The notes: generated from the letters alone by a model not told the origin. A stretch of DNA of 64,000 bases from Mycobacterium sp. SMC-8 (GCF_025263565.1 NZ_CP079865.1:3534001-3598000), one strand, 5' to 3'. Positions 16,670-26,160 are shown, counted from the first letter of the stretch. Made by a program: numbers and translations.

Positions 16670-18010
16670 GTGCAGCGAGAAGCCCCCAGAGTCGCGGTGA
16701 TAGGTGCGGGCATCAGCGGGTTGACCGCGGGCAAGATGCTCAAGGACTACGGCGTCGGCTACACGACGTTCGAGACGAGCGACCGCATCGGGGGTAACTG
16801 GGCCTTCGGCAATCCGAACGGACACAGCAGCGCCTACCGGTCGCTGCACATCGACACCTCCAAGCACCGGTTGTCCTTCCGCGACTTCCCGATGCCCGAG
16901 AACTACCCGTCGTTCCCCCACCATTCCCAGGTCAAGGAATACCTCGACGCGTACGCCGCCGCGTTCGGGCTGCTCGAGCACATCGAGTTCGGGAATGGTG
17001 TGGTGCACGCGGCCAGGGAGGACGCCGGCGGATGGCGGATCCTCGACCAGGCCGGCGCCGAACGGACCTTCGACCTGCTGGTGGTGGCCAACGGTCATCA
17101 CTGGGATCCCCGGCTGCCGGAGTTCCCCGGCTCCTTCGCCGGTGAGTCGATCCACTCTCACTCCTACATCGATCCGTCGACGCCGCTGCAGCTGACGGGA
17201 CAGCGCATCCTCGTGGTCGGCATCGGCAACAGTGCCGCCGACATCACCGTCGAGCTGTCCTCGAAGGCACTGCGCAACGAGGTGACGCTCTCGACGCGGT
17301 CCTCTGCGTGGATCGTGCCGAAGTACATCGCCGGGCGCCCCGGCGACACCTTCTGGCGCACCTCACCGCATCTGCCGCTGTCGTGGCAGCGCAAGGCGGT
17401 CCAACTGGTGGCGCCGATGCTGGGCACCGACCCGACGATGTACGGGCTCCCGCCTGCCGACCACAAGCTGTTCGAGGCCCATCCCACCCAGTCGGTGGAA
17501 CTGCCGCTGCGGCTGGGGTCGGGCGACGTGACACCGAAGCCGAACGTCGCACGGCTCGACGGACACACGGTCCACTTCGTGGACGGCACCAGTGCCGACT
17601 TCGACGTCATCATCTACGCCACCGGGTACAACATCACCTTCCCGTTCTTCGACCCCGGTTTCATCAGCGCTCCCGGCAACTACATCCGGCTCTACAAGCG
17701 GATGTTCAAGCCGGGTATCGACGACGTGGTCTTCATCGGCTTCGCCCAGGCGGTGCCCACCCTGTTTCCGTTCGTCGAATGCCAATCCCGGCTGCTGGCC
17801 GCGTACGCCGTCGGCCGCTACGCGCTGCCGACGACGGACGAGATGGAGCGGACCATCGACGCCGATCAACAGCTGCACGCGGGCCACTGCACCGACCGGC
17901 CGCGCCACACGCAGCAGGTCGACTACTTCGTCTACGAACACGATCTGCTCAAACGAGAGATCCCGGCGGGTATCAAGCGCGCCCAGCGTGTGGCGGCGGT
18001 GGCCCGGTGA
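16670..18010 (+). CDS. FMO-type flavin monooxygenase
   Basis: A 446-residue FAD- and NADPH-dependent monooxygenase. It has the FAD motif VIGAGISGL at the N-terminus, the FMO fingerprint region FAGESIHSHSYID with its His, the NADPH motif VVGIGNSAADI and the ATGYN segment before the C-terminal part. GTG 16670 is preferred to the in-frame GTG 16658 because GAGGAG sits 4 bases before it. Such enzymes insert one oxygen into a nucleophilic or carbonyl substrate. Its stop overlaps the next start (GTGA), so it is coupled to an alpha/beta hydrolase, a pairing in which the hydrolase could open an ester product. Confidence 0.9.
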   Translation: MQREAPRVAVIGAGISGLTAGKMLKDYGVGYTTFETSDRIGGNWAFGNPNGHSSAYRSLHIDTSKHRLSFRDFPMPENYPSFPHHSQVKEYLDAYAAAFGLLEHIEFGNGVVHAAREDAGGWRILDQAGAERTFDLLVVANGHHWDPRLPEFPGSFAGESIHSHSYIDPSTPLQLTGQRILVVGIGNSAADITVELSSKALRNEVTLSTRSSAWIVPKYIAGRPGDTFWRTSPHLPLSWQRKAVQLVAPMLGTDPTMYGLPPADHKLFEAHPTQSVELPLRLGSGDVTPKPNVARLDGHTVHFVDGTSADFDVIIYATGYNITFPFFDPGFISAPGNYIRLYKRMFKPGIDDVVFIGFAQAVPTLFPFVECQSRLLAAYAVGRYALPTTDEMERTIDADQQLHAGHCTDRPRHTQQVDYFVYEHDLLKREIPAGIKRAQRVAAVAR

Positions 18011-18915
18011 CCAGATCCGAGGTCAGCTTCCGCAGCGGTGCCGACGCCTGCAGTGCATGGCATTTCCCGTCCGGCGGTGCGCTGCGGCGGGTGGTCGTGA
18101 TGGCGCACGGGTTCGGCGGGACCAAGGATTCCGGGCTGGCGCCGTTCGCGCAGCGGTTCGCCGCGGCAGGCATCGATGTTCTCGCGTTCGACTACCGCGG
18201 CTTCGGCGCCTCGGGCGGTGTTCCGCGCCAATCGCTCTCGGTGCGCAGGCAGATCGACGACTACCATGCCGCAGTCGAGGCCGCCAAGAAGCTCGACGGA
18301 GTGGACCCCACCCGGGTCGGGCTGTGGGGCGCGTCGTTCTCCGGCGGACACGTGCTGCGGGTGGCCGCCGAGCGCGACGACATCGGCGCCGTCGTCTCGC
18401 TGACACCGCTGACCAGCGGGCTGGCGGTCAGCCGCGCCGCCGCCGCATCGCGCGACCTGCTGACGTCGCTGCGATGGACCCTCACCGGAGTCAAGAGCAG
18501 GGTCACCGTGCGCCGCGGTGGCGCGCCGACGATGATGCCGCTGGTCTCGCCGGTGGGCGAGCCCGGCGCCCTGGCGCTGAACGGTGCCTATGAGAGCTAC
18601 ACAGCGCTGGCGGGTCCGACGTGGCGCAACGAGATCGACAGCTCGGTCGGCCTGGAGGTGATCGGCGTGCGCACCAACGCGGCGGCCAAAAAGTTGCGCT
18701 GCCCGCTGCTCGTGCAGATCGCCGACTTCGACCAGTACGTGCCCGCGGCGGCGGTCGCCACCACGGCCACACACGGCAGAGCCCGGGTGCACCACTATCC
18801 GTGTGATCACTTCGACGTCTGGCCCGGCAACGACTGGTTCGACAAGACCGTCACCGATCAGGTGACGTTCTTGACCAGGTCGCTCTCAGTAGTGCGTGGA
18901 TCCCTGGTCGACTGA
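18007..18915 (+). CDS. Alpha/beta hydrolase
   Basis: A 302-residue alpha/beta hydrolase. The oxyanion segment is VVVMAHGFGGTKDSG, the nucleophile elbow LWGASFSGGH (G-x-S-x-G), the acid is probably the Asp in ADFDQYVP and the His is in YPCDHFDVW. GTG 18007 overlaps the upstream monooxygenase stop, so the two are co-translated and may act in sequence on an oxygenated substrate. No signal peptide. Its 3' end overlaps the convergent SDR gene by 30 bp. Confidence 0.87.
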   Translation: MTRSEVSFRSGADACSAWHFPSGGALRRVVVMAHGFGGTKDSGLAPFAQRFAAAGIDVLAFDYRGFGASGGVPRQSLSVRRQIDDYHAAVEAAKKLDGVDPTRVGLWGASFSGGHVLRVAAERDDIGAVVSLTPLTSGLAVSRAAAASRDLLTSLRWTLTGVKSRVTVRRGGAPTMMPLVSPVGEPGALALNGAYESYTALAGPTWRNEIDSSVGLEVIGVRTNAAAKKLRCPLLVQIADFDQYVPAAAVATTATHGRARVHHYPCDHFDVWPGNDWFDKTVTDQVTFLTRSLSVVRGSLVD

Positions 18916-19707
18916 GATCGCGCTCGCCGTCACGAATTTGGCCTCGTCGCTGGCCAGCCAGCACACCGCGTCGGCGATGTCCTCGGGCTCGACCGCCCAC
19001 GTCGGCAGGAACGGCGTCATCATGTTCGACAGTTGCGGGTTGGTCTCCATCGCCTTGCCGAGTGCGGAGACCATGTCACCGGTCCCCATGTCGGTCAGGA
19101 CCGGACCCGGGTGCACGCTGTTGACCCGGATCGAGTGTCTGCCCAGTTCAGCGGCGAACGCACGGGCCATCCCGGTCACCGCATGCTTGCTCGCCGTGTA
19201 ATGGATCATGAACGGCTGCAACTTGATTCCTGCCGCCGAGCTGATCAGGATGATCGAACCGCCGCGACCCCCGTCGATGATCTTCTGCGCGCCGGCCATC
19301 ACCGTGTTCCACGTGCCGGTCACGTTGATGTCCATCACGTCGCGGAAATCCTCGGCGCTGATCTCGTCCCACGCCTGAGGTGCGGTGACTCCGGCGTTGG
19401 CGACGATGACGTCCAGCCTGCCGAGTTCGGCGACACCCTTCTCGACGGTCGCCCTGAGTTCGTCGCCGTCACGGGTGTCCACCGCAGCGGCCAGGATGCG
19501 CCGACCCGTCGCCTCAACAAGCGTCACCGTCTCGGCGAGGTCCTCGGGGGTGGCGTGATCGTAAGGGACACAGGGCGGCAGCGGCCCGGCGATGTCCACG
19601 GCGATGATGTCGGCGCCTTCCCTGGCCATGCGGACAGCGTGCGCACGGCCCTGACCGCGCGCCGCACCGGTGACGAATGCGACGCGTCCCTCAAGTCGTC
19701 CCCCCAT
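18886..19707 (-). CDS. Mycofactocin-type short-chain dehydrogenase
   Basis: A 273-residue SDR. The nucleotide motif VTGAARGQGRAHAVRMAREG, followed by ADIIAVDI, and an insert after beta-2 are the hallmarks of the mycofactocin-coupled SDR subfamily, which holds NAD tightly and passes electrons to the peptide-derived cofactor mycofactocin. The catalytic Y-x-x-x-K is YTASKHA. ATG 19707 has AGGAGG 5 bases upstream, which fixes the start. It is downstream of an ACAD in the same direction and probably oxidises an alcohol from the same pathway. Confidence 0.88.
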   Translation of the reverse strand: MGGRLEGRVAFVTGAARGQGRAHAVRMAREGADIIAVDIAGPLPPCVPYDHATPEDLAETVTLVEATGRRILAAAVDTRDGDELRATVEKGVAELGRLDVIVANAGVTAPQAWDEISAEDFRDVMDINVTGTWNTVMAGAQKIIDGGRGGSIILISSAAGIKLQPFMIHYTASKHAVTGMARAFAAELGRHSIRVNSVHPGPVLTDMGTGDMVSALGKAMETNPQLSNMMTPFLPTWAVEPEDIADAVCWLASDEAKFVTASAISVDQGSTHY

Positions 19708-19733
19708 GTGCACCTCCTGCACGCGGCTTCCGG

Positions 19734-20912
19734 TCATCTCGCCCTGGCTCCCTTCACCAGTCCGCCGCCGATGATGAGCCGCTGGATCTCGCTCGTGCCC
19801 TCATAGAGTCGGAGCAGTCGGACGTCGCGGTAGATCCGTTCGACCGGCACCTCCCGCATATACCCGCTGCCGCCATGGATCTGCACCGCGAGGTCGGCGA
19901 CCTTGCCTGCCATCTCGGTGCAGAACAGCTTCGCCGCCGACGGCGCGATCCGTCGGTCGGCCCCGGTGACCCATTGCCGCGCCGTGTCCCGCACCAGGGC
20001 GCGGCCTGCCATCACCCCGGTCTGCTGGTCGGCGAGCATCGCCTGGACCAGCTGGAATTCGCCGATCGCGGTCCCGCCCTGGGTTGCCGTGGCCGCGTAG
20101 GCCACGGATTCGTCGAGTGCGCGCTGCGCCGTCCCGACCGCCAGTGCGGCGATGTGCACGCGGCCGCGAGCCAGCGACGTCATCGCTGCCCGGTAGCCGA
20201 TGTCCTCACTACCGCCCACCAGCGCGGTGTCGGGGACTCGCACGTCGGTGAAGCTGACGTCTGCGGTCCATGCACCCTCTTGGCCCATCTTCTTGTCCTT
20301 GGCGCCGACCTCAACCCCGGGGGCGTCGGCTGGGACCAGGAAAACCGCGATCCCGGCGCCCTTGTCGTCGGCCGGCCTGCTCCTGGCGAACGTGACGAAG
20401 AGGTCGGCGTTCGGAGCGTTGGTGATGAATCGCTTCTGGCCGTTGATGATCCAGTCTTCACGGTCGCGGACCGCCTTGGTCCGCAGGCCCGAGGGATTGG
20501 AGCCGGCACCCGGCTCGGTCAGCGCGAACGACGCGACCACCTCTCCCGAGGAGATCCCTTCCAGCCATGTCGACTTCTGCTCGTCGGTGCCGTAACCGAC
20601 GAGGACCTGGCCGGCGATGCCGTTGTTGGTGCCGAACATCGACCGCAGTGCCAGCGAGGTGTAGCCGAGCTCCATCGCGAGTTCGACGTCCTGGGTGAGA
20701 TCCAGTCCGAGGCCGCCCCACTCCTGCGGGATCGCGTAGCCGAACAGACCCATGGACTTCGCCTGCTCGCGCAGATCGTCGGGCACCTGATCGGCGGTCA
20801 GGATCTCCTGTTCGCGCGGTACCACCGCGTCACGGACGAACTGGCGGGTCGCTGCCAGGATCTGCTGGAAATCCTCGTCGCTGACTTCACTCGTCTGGCT
20901 GGCTGTGGTCAC
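19734..20912 (-). CDS. Acyl-CoA dehydrogenase
   Basis: A 392-residue acyl-CoA dehydrogenase with all standard parts: FALTEPGAGSNPSG, FITNAPNADLFVTF, VQIHGGSGYM and LYEGTSEIQRL, in which the Glu of Y-E-G-T is the catalytic base of medium- and short-chain enzymes. GTG 20912 is chosen for AGGAG 7 bases upstream and the match to the usual N-terminus; the frame is open far beyond but only as antisense of the divergent gene. It makes the trans-2 double bond in an acyl-CoA and passes electrons to ETF. Operon with the SDR downstream. Confidence 0.9.
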   Translation of the reverse strand: MTTASQTSEVSDEDFQQILAATRQFVRDAVVPREQEILTADQVPDDLREQAKSMGLFGYAIPQEWGGLGLDLTQDVELAMELGYTSLALRSMFGTNNGIAGQVLVGYGTDEQKSTWLEGISSGEVVASFALTEPGAGSNPSGLRTKAVRDREDWIINGQKRFITNAPNADLFVTFARSRPADDKGAGIAVFLVPADAPGVEVGAKDKKMGQEGAWTADVSFTDVRVPDTALVGGSEDIGYRAAMTSLARGRVHIAALAVGTAQRALDESVAYAATATQGGTAIGEFQLVQAMLADQQTGVMAGRALVRDTARQWVTGADRRIAPSAAKLFCTEMAGKVADLAVQIHGGSGYMREVPVERIYRDVRLLRLYEGTSEIQRLIIGGGLVKGARAR

Positions 20913-20993
20913 TCGGGTACTCCTCGGGAAACCGGCCGGGGTGGCCCGGAGATGGTGCGCAAGGTTCGGAACAAGGGTAGGGGCGCGTTCGGC

Positions 20994-21001
20994 CGATATC
21001 G
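20994..21001. promoter_or_regulatory. AT-rich promoter/operator between divergent fadE and SDR operons
   Basis: The perfect palindrome CGATATCG (20994-21001) leads into GTATATGAAATATGAT, a clear AT-rich island in high-GC DNA that probably contains the -10 elements and an operator for the plus-strand operon beginning at 21078. Confidence 0.4.
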
Positions 21002-21077
21002 TATATGAAATATGATGACGGTCTGGCGGCCGGTATGGTCCGGTCGGATCCCTGCAGGCGTGAGGACGGGTGAACAG

Positions 21078-21818
21078 GTGTCGTTGCTGACAGGTCAAAT
21101 CGCGGTGGTCACCGGAGGGGCTCAGGGGCTGGGCTTCGCGATCGCACAGCGCTTCGTCGACGAAGGCGCCCGAGTGGTGCTCGGGGACGTGAACATCGAC
21201 GCCACCCGCGCGGCCGCCGACAAGCTCGGCGGCGACGACGTGGCACGCGCGGTGCGCTGCGATGTCACCGACTCCGGCGAAGTCGAAGCGCTGGTCGCCG
21301 CCGCGGTGGACGAGTTCGGCGCCTTGGACGTCATGGTCAACAACGCCGGCATCACCCGTGACGCGACGATGCGCAAGATGACCGAAGAGCAGTTCGACCA
21401 GGTCATCGCCGTCCATCTGAAAGGCACCTGGAACGGTCTTCGCGCCGCAGCGGCGGTGATGCGGGAGCAGAAGCGCGGCGCCATCGTCAACATGTCGTCG
21501 ATCTCCGGCAAGGTCGGTATGGTCGGCCAGACCAACTACTCGGCGGCCAAGGCCGGCATCGTCGGGATGACCAAAGCCGCGTCCAAGGAACTGGCCTACC
21601 TCGGGGTGCGGGTCAACGCCATCCAGCCGGGACTCATCCGGTCGGCGATGACAGAAGCCATGCCGCAACGTATCTGGGACTCCAAGGTGGCCGAGGTTCC
21701 ACTGGGCCGCGCCGGCGAGCCCGAAGAGGTCGCGAACGTCGCGTTGTTCCTGGCCTCGAACCTGTCGTCGTACATGACCGGCACAGTCCTGGAGGTCACG
21801 GGCGGACGGCATCTGTGA
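21078..21818 (+). CDS. FabG-like short-chain dehydrogenase
   Basis: A 246-residue SDR with [15 protein letters not shown] (TGxxxGxG), [17 protein letters not shown] and the catalytic YSAAKAG. It is most like 3-oxoacyl-ACP/3-hydroxyacyl-CoA reductases. GTG 21078 gives the normal family length; upstream in-frame starts exist and the ribosome site is weak. First gene of a tight operon with a thiolase, an ACAD and a GntR regulator, so it probably oxidises the 3-hydroxyacyl-CoA in a beta-oxidation round. Confidence 0.87.
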   Translation: MSLLTGQIAVVTGGAQGLGFAIAQRFVDEGARVVLGDVNIDATRAAADKLGGDDVARAVRCDVTDSGEVEALVAAAVDEFGALDVMVNNAGITRDATMRKMTEEQFDQVIAVHLKGTWNGLRAAAAVMREQKRGAIVNMSSISGKVGMVGQTNYSAAKAGIVGMTKAASKELAYLGVRVNAIQPGLIRSAMTEAMPQRIWDSKVAEVPLGRAGEPEEVANVALFLASNLSSYMTGTVLEVTGGRHL

Positions 21819-23032
21819 TGCGTGAAGCGGTGATCTGCGAGCCCGTGCGCACCCCGATCGGGCGCTACAACGGGATGTTCAGGTCGCTGACCGCCGTCGA
21901 ACTCGGCGTGACCGCGGTGCGGGGGCTGCTCGCCCGCACCGGCGTCGCGCCGGAGACCGTCGAGGACGTCGTCGTCGGGCACTGCTATCCGAGCATGGAG
22001 GCGCCGGCAATAGGCCGGGTTATCGCGCTGGACGCCGGACTGCCGGTGACGGTGCCGGGTATGCAGATCGACCGCAGGTGCGGGTCCGGACTGCAGGCCG
22101 TGATCCAGGCGGTCCTGCAAGTGGCAAGCGGCAACAACGATCTCGTCATCGCCGGCGGTGCCGAGTCGATGAGCAACGTGGTGTTCCACTCGACCGACAT
22201 GCGGTGGGGCGGCGCGAAAAACGGCATCACCGTGCACGACGCGCTGGCCCGCGGGCGCACCACCGCCGGCGGCAAGAACTACCCGGTCCCGGGCGGCATG
22301 CTCGAAACCGCGGAGAACCTGCGCCGCGAATACGGCATCCCACGCGAGGAGCAGGACGAGCTGGCCGTGCTGTCGCACCGGCGGGCCGTCACCGCACAAA
22401 AAGACGGACTGCTCGCCGAGACCATCATCCCCGTGACGGTGACCGCCCGGTCGGGGACACAGGTCGTCGACACCGATGAGCATCCGCGGGCGGACACCTC
22501 GCTGGAGTCCTTGGCCAAGCTCAAACCTGTTCTCGCCAAATCGGATTCGGATGCCACGGTGACGGCCGGCAACTCCAGCGGCCAGAATGACGCCGCCTCG
22601 ATGTGTCTGGTCACCACGCCCGAGAAGGCCGCCGATCTGGGTCTGCGCCCGTTGGTGCGGTTGGTGTCGTGGGGTGTGGCCGGGGTCGCGCCCGACGTCA
22701 TGGGCATCGGGCCGGTCCCGGCGAGCGAGGTCGCGCTGGCGAAAGCCGGGTTGGCGCTGTCCGATATGGATCTGATCGAGCTCAACGAGGCGTTCGCCGC
22801 CCAGGCCCTGGCCTGTATGCGCGCATGGAAATTCACGCCGGCAGACCTGGAACGCACCAACGTCCACGGCTCGGGCATCTCCCTGGGACATCCGGTCGGG
22901 GCCACCGGGGGCCGCATGCTGGCGACACTGGCACGGGAACTGCATCGCCGGGACGGCCGCTACGGCCTTGAGACGATGTGCATCGGCGGCGGACAGGGTC
23001 TGGCCGCGGTCTTCGAAAGGGTGGCATCGTGA
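21818..23032 (+). CDS. Acetyl-CoA acyltransferase (thiolase)
   Basis: A 404-residue thiolase. The acyl-accepting Cys is in QIDRRCGSGLQAV, the catalytic His in SGISLGHPVGATG, and the second Cys in TMCIGGGQG; LNEAFAAQ is also present. It cleaves a 3-ketoacyl-CoA. ATG 21818 overlaps the SDR stop by one base (TGATG); GTG 21815 is an alternative. Coupled to the SDR and the following ACAD in one operon. Confidence 0.92.
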   Translation: MREAVICEPVRTPIGRYNGMFRSLTAVELGVTAVRGLLARTGVAPETVEDVVVGHCYPSMEAPAIGRVIALDAGLPVTVPGMQIDRRCGSGLQAVIQAVLQVASGNNDLVIAGGAESMSNVVFHSTDMRWGGAKNGITVHDALARGRTTAGGKNYPVPGGMLETAENLRREYGIPREEQDELAVLSHRRAVTAQKDGLLAETIIPVTVTARSGTQVVDTDEHPRADTSLESLAKLKPVLAKSDSDATVTAGNSSGQNDAASMCLVTTPEKAADLGLRPLVRLVSWGVAGVAPDVMGIGPVPASEVALAKAGLALSDMDLIELNEAFAAQALACMRAWKFTPADLERTNVHGSGISLGHPVGATGGRMLATLARELHRRDGRYGLETMCIGGGQGLAAVFERVAS

Positions 23033-24222
23033 CCAGACTGGCGCAGACGCTGGGGCTCACCGAGTTCCAGACTGAGATCGTCGCGACGGTAAGGCAATTC
23101 GTCGACAAAGAGGTCATCCCGACCGCGCAGGAGCTCGAGCACTCCGACACCTACCCCCAGGCGATCGTCGACGCCATGAAGGAGATGGGTCTGTTCGGGC
23201 TGATGATCCCCGAGGAATACGGCGGGCTGGGGGAGTCACTGCTGACCTACGCGTTGTGCGTCGAAGAACTGGCGCGCGGCTGGATGAGCGTGTCGGGGGT
23301 GATCAACACCCACTTCATCGTGGCCTACATGGTCCGCCAGCACGGCACCGATGCGCAGAAGGGCCACTTCCTGCCGCGGATGGCCACCGGGGAGACCCGG
23401 GGGGCGTTCTCGATGTCGGAACCGGAGCTCGGCTCCGACGTGGCGGCCATCCGGACACGGGCCAGGGACAACGGCGACGGCACCTACACCATCGACGGAC
23501 AGAAGATGTGGCTCACCAACGGGGGCAGTTCGACCCTGGTCGCCGCGCTGGTCCGCACCGATGAGGGCGCCGACAAGCCGCACCGCAACCTGACCGCGTT
23601 CCTGATCGAAAAGCCCACAGGGTTCGGGGAAGTCGTGCCCGGGCTGACCATCCCCGGCAAGCTCGACAAGCTGGGCTACAAGGGCATCGACACCACCGAG
23701 CTGATCTTCGACGGTTACCGTGCCCAGGCGTCCGACATTCTCGGCGAGGCCCCCGGTCAGGGCTTCTTCCAGATGATGGACGGCGTCGAGGTCGGACGCG
23801 TCAACGTCTCCGCCCGGGCGTGCGGGGTCGGTATCCGGGCGTTCGAGCTGGCCACTCGCTACGCCCAGCAGCGTCACACCTTCGGCAAACCGATCGCCGA
23901 ACATCAGGCGATCGCCTTCCAGCTGGCCGAGATGGCGACCAAAGTCGAGGCGGCCCACCTGATGATGGTCAACGCGGCACGGCTCAAGGACTCCGGTGAG
24001 CGCAACGACGTGGCCGCGGGCATGGCCAAGTACTTCGCCAGCGAGGTGTGCGCCGAGGTCACCCAGCAGAGCTTCCGCATCCACGGCGGCTACGGCTACT
24101 CCAAGGAATACGAGATCGAACGGCTGATGCGTGACGCACCCTTCCTGCTGATCGGTGAGGGCACCAGCGAGATCCAGAAGAACATCATCAGCAAGCGGCT
24201 GCTGGCGGACTACCGGATCTGA
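23029..24222 (+). CDS. Acyl-CoA dehydrogenase
   Basis: A 397-residue acyl-CoA dehydrogenase with FSMSEPELGSDVAA, MWLTNGGSSTL, RQHTFGKP-like QQRHTFGKPIAEHQ, IHGGYGYSKEYEIER and IGEGTSEIQKN, where the Glu is the catalytic base. GTG 23029 overlaps the thiolase stop (GTGA). Together with the SDR and thiolase this is a near-complete beta-oxidation unit, lacking only a hydratase in the operon. Confidence 0.92.
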   Translation: MTRLAQTLGLTEFQTEIVATVRQFVDKEVIPTAQELEHSDTYPQAIVDAMKEMGLFGLMIPEEYGGLGESLLTYALCVEELARGWMSVSGVINTHFIVAYMVRQHGTDAQKGHFLPRMATGETRGAFSMSEPELGSDVAAIRTRARDNGDGTYTIDGQKMWLTNGGSSTLVAALVRTDEGADKPHRNLTAFLIEKPTGFGEVVPGLTIPGKLDKLGYKGIDTTELIFDGYRAQASDILGEAPGQGFFQMMDGVEVGRVNVSARACGVGIRAFELATRYAQQRHTFGKPIAEHQAIAFQLAEMATKVEAAHLMMVNAARLKDSGERNDVAAGMAKYFASEVCAEVTQQSFRIHGGYGYSKEYEIERLMRDAPFLLIGEGTSEIQKNIISKRLLADYRI

Positions 24223-24227
24223 CAGGC

Positions 24228-24896
24228 GTGAGCATTCCGGACTTCGCGGCGAGGCCGCAGCTCGCCGAGGACGTGGCGCGTTTCGTGCGGCGCCGCATCT
24301 TCGAGGGGACGTATCCGGCCGGACAGTACATCCGCCTGGAGCAGCTGGCCGACGAACTCGGGATCAGCGTCACCCCGGTACGTGAGGCCCTGTTCGGCCT
24401 GAGCGCCGAGGGACTCCTGACACAGTTGCCCCGGCGCGGATTCCTCGTGCTGCCCATCACCCGCCGCGACATCGCCGACGTGGCCGACGTGCAGGCCCAC
24501 ATCGGCGGGGTGCTGGCCAGTCGCGCCGCCGAACTCATCACCGACGAGCAGCTGCTCGCACTCGGCCGGGTGCAGGACCAGCTGGAGGCGGCCTACCACG
24601 CCGACGATCATGAGGCTGCGGTGCGGCTCAACCACGAGTTCCACCGCGGCGTCAATCTCACGGCGGGCTCACCCAAGCTCGCACAGCTGATGGGACAGAT
24701 CACCAGATTCGCGCTGGAATCGGTGTATCCGACCGTCCAGGGGTGGCCGGCGCAGTCGATGCGCGACCACCGCGCGCTGCTCGCGGCGTTGAAGGCACGC
24801 GACGGTGAGGCCGCGCGCGCGGCGATGTCGGAACACCTGTGCGCCGCGGCAGGTCCGCTGATCGACCATCTCACCAAGCGCGGCGTGATCGGATGA
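24228..24896 (+). CDS. GntR family (FCD) transcriptional regulator
   Basis: A 222-residue GntR regulator. The winged helix is near residues 15-75 (LEQLADELGISVTPVREAL and a GLLTQLPRRGFLV wing), and the C-terminal FCD ligand domain has the metal-binding type His residues in NHEFHRGV and MRDHRALL. It follows the ACAD by 5 bp, so it probably regulates its own operon in response to a pathway acid or CoA ester. GTG start. Confidence 0.9.
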   Translation: MSIPDFAARPQLAEDVARFVRRRIFEGTYPAGQYIRLEQLADELGISVTPVREALFGLSAEGLLTQLPRRGFLVLPITRRDIADVADVQAHIGGVLASRAAELITDEQLLALGRVQDQLEAAYHADDHEAAVRLNHEFHRGVNLTAGSPKLAQLMGQITRFALESVYPTVQGWPAQSMRDHRALLAALKARDGEAARAAMSEHLCAAAGPLIDHLTKRGVIG

Positions 24897-24962
24897 TGCG
24901 CGAGCAGACACAAACTCGCACGCTGTTGCGCTGAATGGTGCGAGTTTGTGTCTGCTCGCGCA
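24897..24962. repeat. Perfect 25 bp inverted repeat
   Basis: Arms 24897-24921 and 24938-24962 are exact reverse complements (25 bp, core GAGCAGACACAAACTCG) around a 16-base loop. The element starts right after the GntR stop and ends 13 bp before the next gene's ATG. It is a different sequence from the hairpins at 36 kb, 46 kb and 51 kb. It could stop or attenuate transcription into the CoA transferase gene. Confidence 0.8.
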
Positions 24963-24975
24963 GAGGGAGGTAGGC

Positions 24976-26160
24976 ATGGGGGTTCTCGACGGCATCCGCG
25001 TACTGGACTACGGCCGCTTCATCGCGGCGCCGTGGTGTTCTGCGCTGCTGGCGGACATGGGCGCCGACGTCATCAGGGTGGAAAAGCGCGAGGGCGGCGA
25101 AGACCGGTGGGTGCAGTCGGTCACCGCCGGCGGCGAGGGCGGCACATTCCTGCAGTGCAATCGCAACAAGCGTTCGCTGACCTTGGATTCCACCACCGAC
25201 GAGGGCAAGGAGATCACCCGCAGACTGGTCGCCGACGCCGACATCGTGGTCGCCAACATGCCCGCCGGGGGGATGCGGACCAGCGGTCTGGACTACGACA
25301 CCCTGCGAGCCGTCAAGCCCGACATCATCCTCGCCAGCGCGACCGCGTACGGCGAGGGCGGCCCCTATAGCGAGCGCATCGGCTTCGACGGCGCGGGACA
25401 GGTGATGTCGGGTGCGGTGTACCGGCAGGGCCTGCCTGACTTGCCGATACGGACAGTCGTGCCGTACGCCGATTTCGGCACTGCGCTGACCTTGACGATC
25501 GGTGTGATGATGGCTCTGTTTCATCGTGACCGCACCGGCGAGGGCCAGCACGTCGAGGGCGCGCTGCTGCCCACTGCGCTGATGCTGTCCAACGCGTTCC
25601 TGATCGAACGCGACCTGCTCGGCGCCGACAAGCCACGCATGGGCAATCAGGGCGCCTCGGTGGCGCCCTGCGACCTGTACCGCACACGGGACGACGGGTG
25701 GGTGCTGCTGCAGATCGCCGGTCCGTCGATGTTCAAGCGCTGGTGTGATCTGGTGGGCCGGCCCGGGCTGTTCGAGGATCCGCGCTTCGCCGACGACGAC
25801 CTGCGGTGGCAGCACGGTGACGTGCTCAACGACATCATGGCGCGGTGGTGTGCCGACAAGACCAAGGCCGAAGTGCTCGAACTGCTGGAGGCCGCCAAAC
25901 TTCCCGCCGCGCCGATGCACTCGACGCAGGAGGTGCTCGACGACCCGCACGTGCGGGCCATGGGGTACTTGCAGCGGGTCCCGTTCCCCGGCGCGCCGCG
26001 AGACGTCCCGATCATCGAGACCCCGTTTCGGCTGTCAGCCACCCCGGGTGAGATCCGCAGCCGCGCACCGCTGCTCGGCGAGCACACCGACGAGATTCTC
26101 CTCGAGATCGGATACGGCGCCGAGCAGGTCGCCCAGCTCCGGGAGCAGCAGGTGGTCTGA
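24976..26160 (+). CDS. Class III (CaiB/BaiF) CoA transferase
   Basis: A 394-residue family III CoA transferase. It has the N-terminal LDYGRFIAAPWCSALLADMG and GADVIRVEKREG, and the Asp that forms the acyl anhydride is probably in VPYADFGTAL. ATG 24976 follows GGGAGG. It moves CoA between acids and could activate the substrate or recycle CoA in the pathway. It is separated from the upstream operon only by the 25 bp inverted repeat and converges on the ligase operon, 4 bp away. Confidence 0.9.
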   Translation: MGVLDGIRVLDYGRFIAAPWCSALLADMGADVIRVEKREGGEDRWVQSVTAGGEGGTFLQCNRNKRSLTLDSTTDEGKEITRRLVADADIVVANMPAGGMRTSGLDYDTLRAVKPDIILASATAYGEGGPYSERIGFDGAGQVMSGAVYRQGLPDLPIRTVVPYADFGTALTLTIGVMMALFHRDRTGEGQHVEGALLPTALMLSNAFLIERDLLGADKPRMGNQGASVAPCDLYRTRDDGWVLLQIAGPSMFKRWCDLVGRPGLFEDPRFADDDLRWQHGDVLNDIMARWCADKTKAEVLELLEAAKLPAAPMHSTQEVLDDPHVRAMGYLQRVPFPGAPRDVPIIETPFRLSATPGEIRSRAPLLGEHTDEILLEIGYGAEQVAQLREQQVV

